Source of the DNA: Seminavis robusta
Taxonomy: Eukaryota; Bacillariophyta; Bacillariophyceae; Naviculales; Naviculaceae
Direction: 5' to 3'
Length of the DNA: 30,233 nucleotides
NCBI GenBank assembly: GCA_903772945.1
Contig: CAICTM010001388.1
Span: 1 to 30,233, forward strand
Under the pieces are notes generated by a model. That model worked only from the letters and a program-made list of their open reading frames with translations, searched no databases and had not been told where the DNA came from. The translations under genes and the position numbers were made by a program. Shown piece by piece: positions 27,292-30,233 of the stretch. Within the stretch, counting starts at the first letter, position 1. Each line of letters opens with the position of its first letter.

Positions 27292-28818
27292 ATGCCCTGT
27301 CTGATCCTGACGGGCCACCCATGTGTGGGCAAGACTACCTTGGCAGAGGTTATCAAGGAACGAGCCCTGCAACACTCCTCCCATCTCATTTCCTCTGTCG
27401 TAATTGTCAATGAAGAAATGGCTTGTCCGGGTCTCACCAAGGCCCAATGCTACTTGAATTCACACAATGAGAAAAAGACACGAGGAGCCTTGAAAACATG
27501 CTTTGATCAAGCAGTCGTAGGTGGCTCGGCTTCCAAAGCTGCTAATGAAGGACAGACAGAAAAGCATCAGCAACAACTCGTCATCTTGGACTCTTTGAAT
27601 TACATCAAAGGATTTCGCTATGAGTTACACTGCATTTCCAAATCGGCAGGAAGACAACATGGTGTCATTTGGGTACTCAACTCCATGGATCTGGCCAAGG
27701 AGTGGAATCAAAAGAGAAATCAGCAACAACAACAATCTGAAGCAGCAAATAGTGACAAACCCCACTACTATTATTCGGACGCGACCATAGATGAACTCAT
27801 CCTCCGATATGAGCCACCCGACGAACGAAATCGATGGGATAAGCCACTCTACAAGGTAGACATGAGACCACAGGAATTGAAGTCGCAGCAACAAAATCAG
27901 CAGGGAAAGACTGCGGGAGAGATATTGGAAAAGAGTGTCTACAATATGCATGCTTTGAGTGATGTAATGGGGTCAACCGGACAAGAAAAGGATCCAGCAC
28001 AAGCAGAGAACGGTGGAGTTACCAGGGAAAACACATCTGATACAACAGCAACAGCTGCTGCCCCCAAGAAAAAAGGTTTCAAAGGCTTCAAACGAGCTCC
28101 AAAGACGGCCAAACCATTGGCGGCAACCGTGATCTCGGCAGCTCCATCTACAGGCTCTAGTAACAACGCAACCGACAACAACCCATTGCACTCCAACAAT
28201 GCAAACAATCCCAACTCTCAGGATGAGCCCATATTGTATCCCAAGGACTTTCTATATTCCTCCAAACCATCGGAACAACCAATCCATACAGATGCTTCGT
28301 CCATGGACGGAATCAATGATTTCAATACCAACAACAATGACAATCCGCAACTAAGAGGTGGCGATGCACCATCGGTGATCAGACGAGGACCCAAAAAGGC
28401 ACCCCGACCAGCACCCAAACAGCCTGATCCCCTCACTTCTGTGGAGGAACAAGTGGATTGCATTCTGGATGCCTTTTTGTTGCATGTCAAACCATTGCAA
28501 GAAGGATCCTCCACACGTCCTCATGTGGCCGTCAGTGCCAATGCATTACATGAAATGGATGCCGTTACTCAATCCGTCTGTGATACCATTGTGCGAGGAG
28601 GAGGTGGAGTTACTGTTGGTCGGATTCCCATTGTCTTATCACAGAGCAGCAAGCAGCAACAACTGTTTCTAAAGACGCATCGAACATTGTCCCCAGCCGA
28701 GCTGAAACGATTACGACGTCAATATCTGCGATGGGTGGGGGCCCATCCACCGGAGGATTGTGAAACTGAATATGGAATCGCAGAATCCTTTGTTTCCTAC
28801 ATTGAAGCCCAGTTATAG
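27292..28818 (+). CDS. KTI12: KTI12-type P-loop protein, Elongator-linked tRNA wobble-modification factor
   Basis: A 508-aa single-exon protein. The N-terminal P-loop is GHPCVGKTT (8-16). The family block 'KKTRGALKTCFDQAV' starts at 61, and the Walker-B-like 'LVILDSLNYIKGFRYELHC' at 96-114 is close to diagnostic for KTI12. 'ILRYEPPDERNRWDKPLY' and a C-terminal 'LSPAELKRLRRQYLRWVG' complete the family pattern. KTI12 is a tRNA-dependent ATPase that works with the Elongator complex in 5-carboxymethyl-type modification of wobble uridine. The protein is longer than yeast KTI12 (about 313 aa). The extra length is mostly a low-complexity insert (about 240-380) rich in Asn, Ser, Pro and Lys between the two conserved halves, plus a Gln run at 143-148. 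The ATG follows a CTAGCTAG-rich leader and gives the P-loop its usual distance from the N-terminus. Confidence 0.92.
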   Translation: MPCLILTGHPCVGKTTLAEVIKERALQHSSHLISSVVIVNEEMACPGLTKAQCYLNSHNEKKTRGALKTCFDQAVVGGSASKAANEGQTEKHQQQLVILDSLNYIKGFRYELHCISKSAGRQHGVIWVLNSMDLAKEWNQKRNQQQQQSEAANSDKPHYYYSDATIDELILRYEPPDERNRWDKPLYKVDMRPQELKSQQQNQQGKTAGEILEKSVYNMHALSDVMGSTGQEKDPAQAENGGVTRENTSDTTATAAAPKKKGFKGFKRAPKTAKPLAATVISAAPSTGSSNNATDNNPLHSNNANNPNSQDEPILYPKDFLYSSKPSEQPIHTDASSMDGINDFNTNNNDNPQLRGGDAPSVIRRGPKKAPRPAPKQPDPLTSVEEQVDCILDAFLLHVKPLQEGSSTRPHVAVSANALHEMDAVTQSVCDTIVRGGGGVTVGRIPIVLSQSSKQQQLFLKTHRTLSPAELKRLRRQYLRWVGAHPPEDCETEYGIAESFVSYIEAQL

Positions 28819-29131
28819 CGGCGCGCAAGCAGTACAAGGAGACTCTCCACAACGGCATTGAAATGTGTGGCGCCAGCTAGGCGCAAACTGGAGACAGATC
28901 TCGGAATGAATCGGCAACACAAAATTGGGGACCGAGTCGCTGGTCACCCAAAATGAAGAGAGGGAGAGCCAGCAATCGAGCATTCCGGGCGCAGAAATAG
29001 AGACGAATCTCAATCTTTTGCTTTGTTCCGTTGTCGGGGTACTCAAAATGCAAAACTATTTTAACTAGACTAAACGAAGTTAATGCGTACAGAAGTCACG
29101 GCGCCATTGACCTAATTCCATCACTGTCCTT
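28819..29131. other. Convergent 3' region
   Basis: 313 bp between the KTI12 stop and the LRR-gene stop. No gene or repeat recognised. Confidence 0.4.
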
Positions 29132-30233
29132 CTAACAACACTCAATGTTTCCGCAGTCGGCCGTAACGGTGAGGGTAGGCACATTGCAGAGCTCAGTCGG
29201 GATAGCCCCGGAGACACTTGTGCCTTCAATGATAAGGGATTCCAAATTTGTCAGAGCCGCCCACTCTAACGGAATGGTCCCTGTCAGGCCTGCAATACCA
29301 AGAACAAAATAGAAATGAGATACACAGAGTCAAGCGGTGTCACCATGGCAAAACACACTTTGTCGACATACCGATGTTACCGCCGATATTAATTTCCCTC
29401 AAAAAAGTCAATTGACCCCAGTCCGCGGGAATCGTTCCAGTCCATTGATTGTCGTCAAGATGCAAGAACTGTAGGCTGCTGAGACTGGAAATGGTGGATG
29501 GCATCGTTCCCGTGAGGGCGTTTCGAGAAACGCTAAACAAGCGCAGATTGGACAATGCCGACAACTCCTCTGGAAGCACCGTGGTGGCATTTCCCGTCAA
29601 TCCACAAAGATCCACACTGAGTTCCTCCAATTCCGTCAAGAGGCCCACCTCGGGTGCCACATACCCTGTCAACGAGTCGTCATTGAGCAACCCCAAAAAC
29701 TCCATTTTATTTTCCAAATCACACGGCTGCGACTGAATCGACGCCCAGTCGCATTCGTGGAAATCGGCATCCAGCCAATTGAGTCGACGACTCAATGGCC
29801 ACCTCCGACCATTAAAGGCATTAAAGAAGGTGGCCATGCCAAAGAGTTGCTGTTTCCTCCAATCCGGCAACTCTTCAAATCCGGGATATCCCTCGACAAA
29901 AAAGAAAGCTTGTCCCTGAGGGGTGCTAAAATCTCCCTGTTTGGCCACCGTTTCCGCGGACAACCCCGGCACAATGGATGTCGGTCCAATGGTGACGGGA
30001 GGCCCCGTGGGGCTCGACGTGGGAGACTCGGTTGTGGGGGCCATTGTTTCGGGTATGGCGGTTGTAGGGCTGTCTGTGATTGTCATGGTGGGACCTCCGG
30101 AAGGCATTGCCGTTGGTTCCTGTGTGGTTTCTCCAGCAGTGGGGCTGCTAGTGATGACTCGATCTGTGGGTGACGCCGTCTCCTCGACCATAATTGGGTC
30201 GGTGGGGGCAGCCGTCTCCACAACCATGGGATC
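29132..30233 (-). CDS. LRR-repeat protein with Ser/Thr/Pro-rich stalk, 5' part beyond the window
   Basis: Two exons are visible on the minus strand, 30233-29372 (open to the window edge) and 29289-29132, with an 82-bp intron (GTATGT...CAG). The intron sits inside an LRR unit and splicing restores 'GGNIGLTGTIPLEW'. The N-terminal part seen is a Ser/Thr/Pro-rich repeat of the form PTDPIMVEETA, like the mucin-type stalks of diatom surface proteins. Then comes a cap domain ('FGMATFFNAFNGRRW', 'NWLDADFHECDW') and about six plant-type LRRs (LxxLxxLxLxxNxLTGxIP), closing with 'ADCGNIECC'. Such proteins are usually membrane-anchored or secreted; the anchor or signal would be off the window. Binding partner unknown. 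M at 30227 is not the true start because the repeat continues upstream. Confidence 0.85.

Overview
The window looks like nuclear DNA of a diatom, probably a pennate species. Genes are short and mostly one to three exons. Introns are 82-145 bp with GT-AG ends. Coding and spacer DNA have similar base composition. One protein carries a diatom-type plastid leader (signal peptide with an Ala-Ser-Phe cleavage motif), and several protein types are frequent in diatoms: a GABA-B-like class C receptor, a secreted LRR protein with an 'NWLDADFHECDW' block, and a PIF/Harbinger-like transposase with a 'VDGTDFRI' block. A genus-level guess (for example Seminavis) would rest on resemblance only.

Layout: 1-2430 has no convincing protein gene but holds a decayed retroelement fragment (519-842) and, at 1068-1161, what reads as a circularly permuted tRNA-Cys(GCA) gene: the 3' half lies upstream of the 5' half. 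2488-5637 is a three-exon class C GPCR. 6347-7669 is a Golgi-type sulfotransferase. 8111-8446 is a small cysteine-rich protein. 8958-11760 (minus) is a plastid-targeted protein with three GSGY repeats fused to a phosphate-carrier-like SLC25 domain. 12104-13711 is an ankyrin-like protein of unknown function. 14115-15731 (minus) is a TKL-like protein kinase. 17406-19304 (minus) is a secreted FAD amine oxidase with three exons. 19832-20758 is a CRAL-TRIO (Sec14-like) protein. 21065-22282 (minus) is an ankyrin-short-chain dehydrogenase fusion.

22501-26361 is a mobile-element cluster. A 258-bp MITE-like element filled with 19-bp tandem repeats lies 17 bp from a 3.58-kb PIF/Harbinger-like transposon (22776-26358). 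The transposon has near-perfect 25-bp terminal inverted repeats, a possible CTG target duplication, a divergently transcribed accessory protein, and a DDE transposase whose C-terminal tail is frameshifted. Then follow KTI12 (27292-28818), the tRNA wobble-uridine modification factor linked to Elongator, and the 3' end of a secreted LRR protein (29132 to the right edge, minus strand).

The genes are individually transcribed eukaryotic units with no operon logic. Two pairs share short divergent promoter regions: carrier/ankyrin protein (343 bp) and amine oxidase/CRAL-TRIO (527 bp). The strongest unusual signal is the permuted tRNA-Cys, which has a complete cloverleaf, U73, a bulge-helix-bulge-like junction at the standard 37/38 splice position, a TATA-like box and a T6 terminator.
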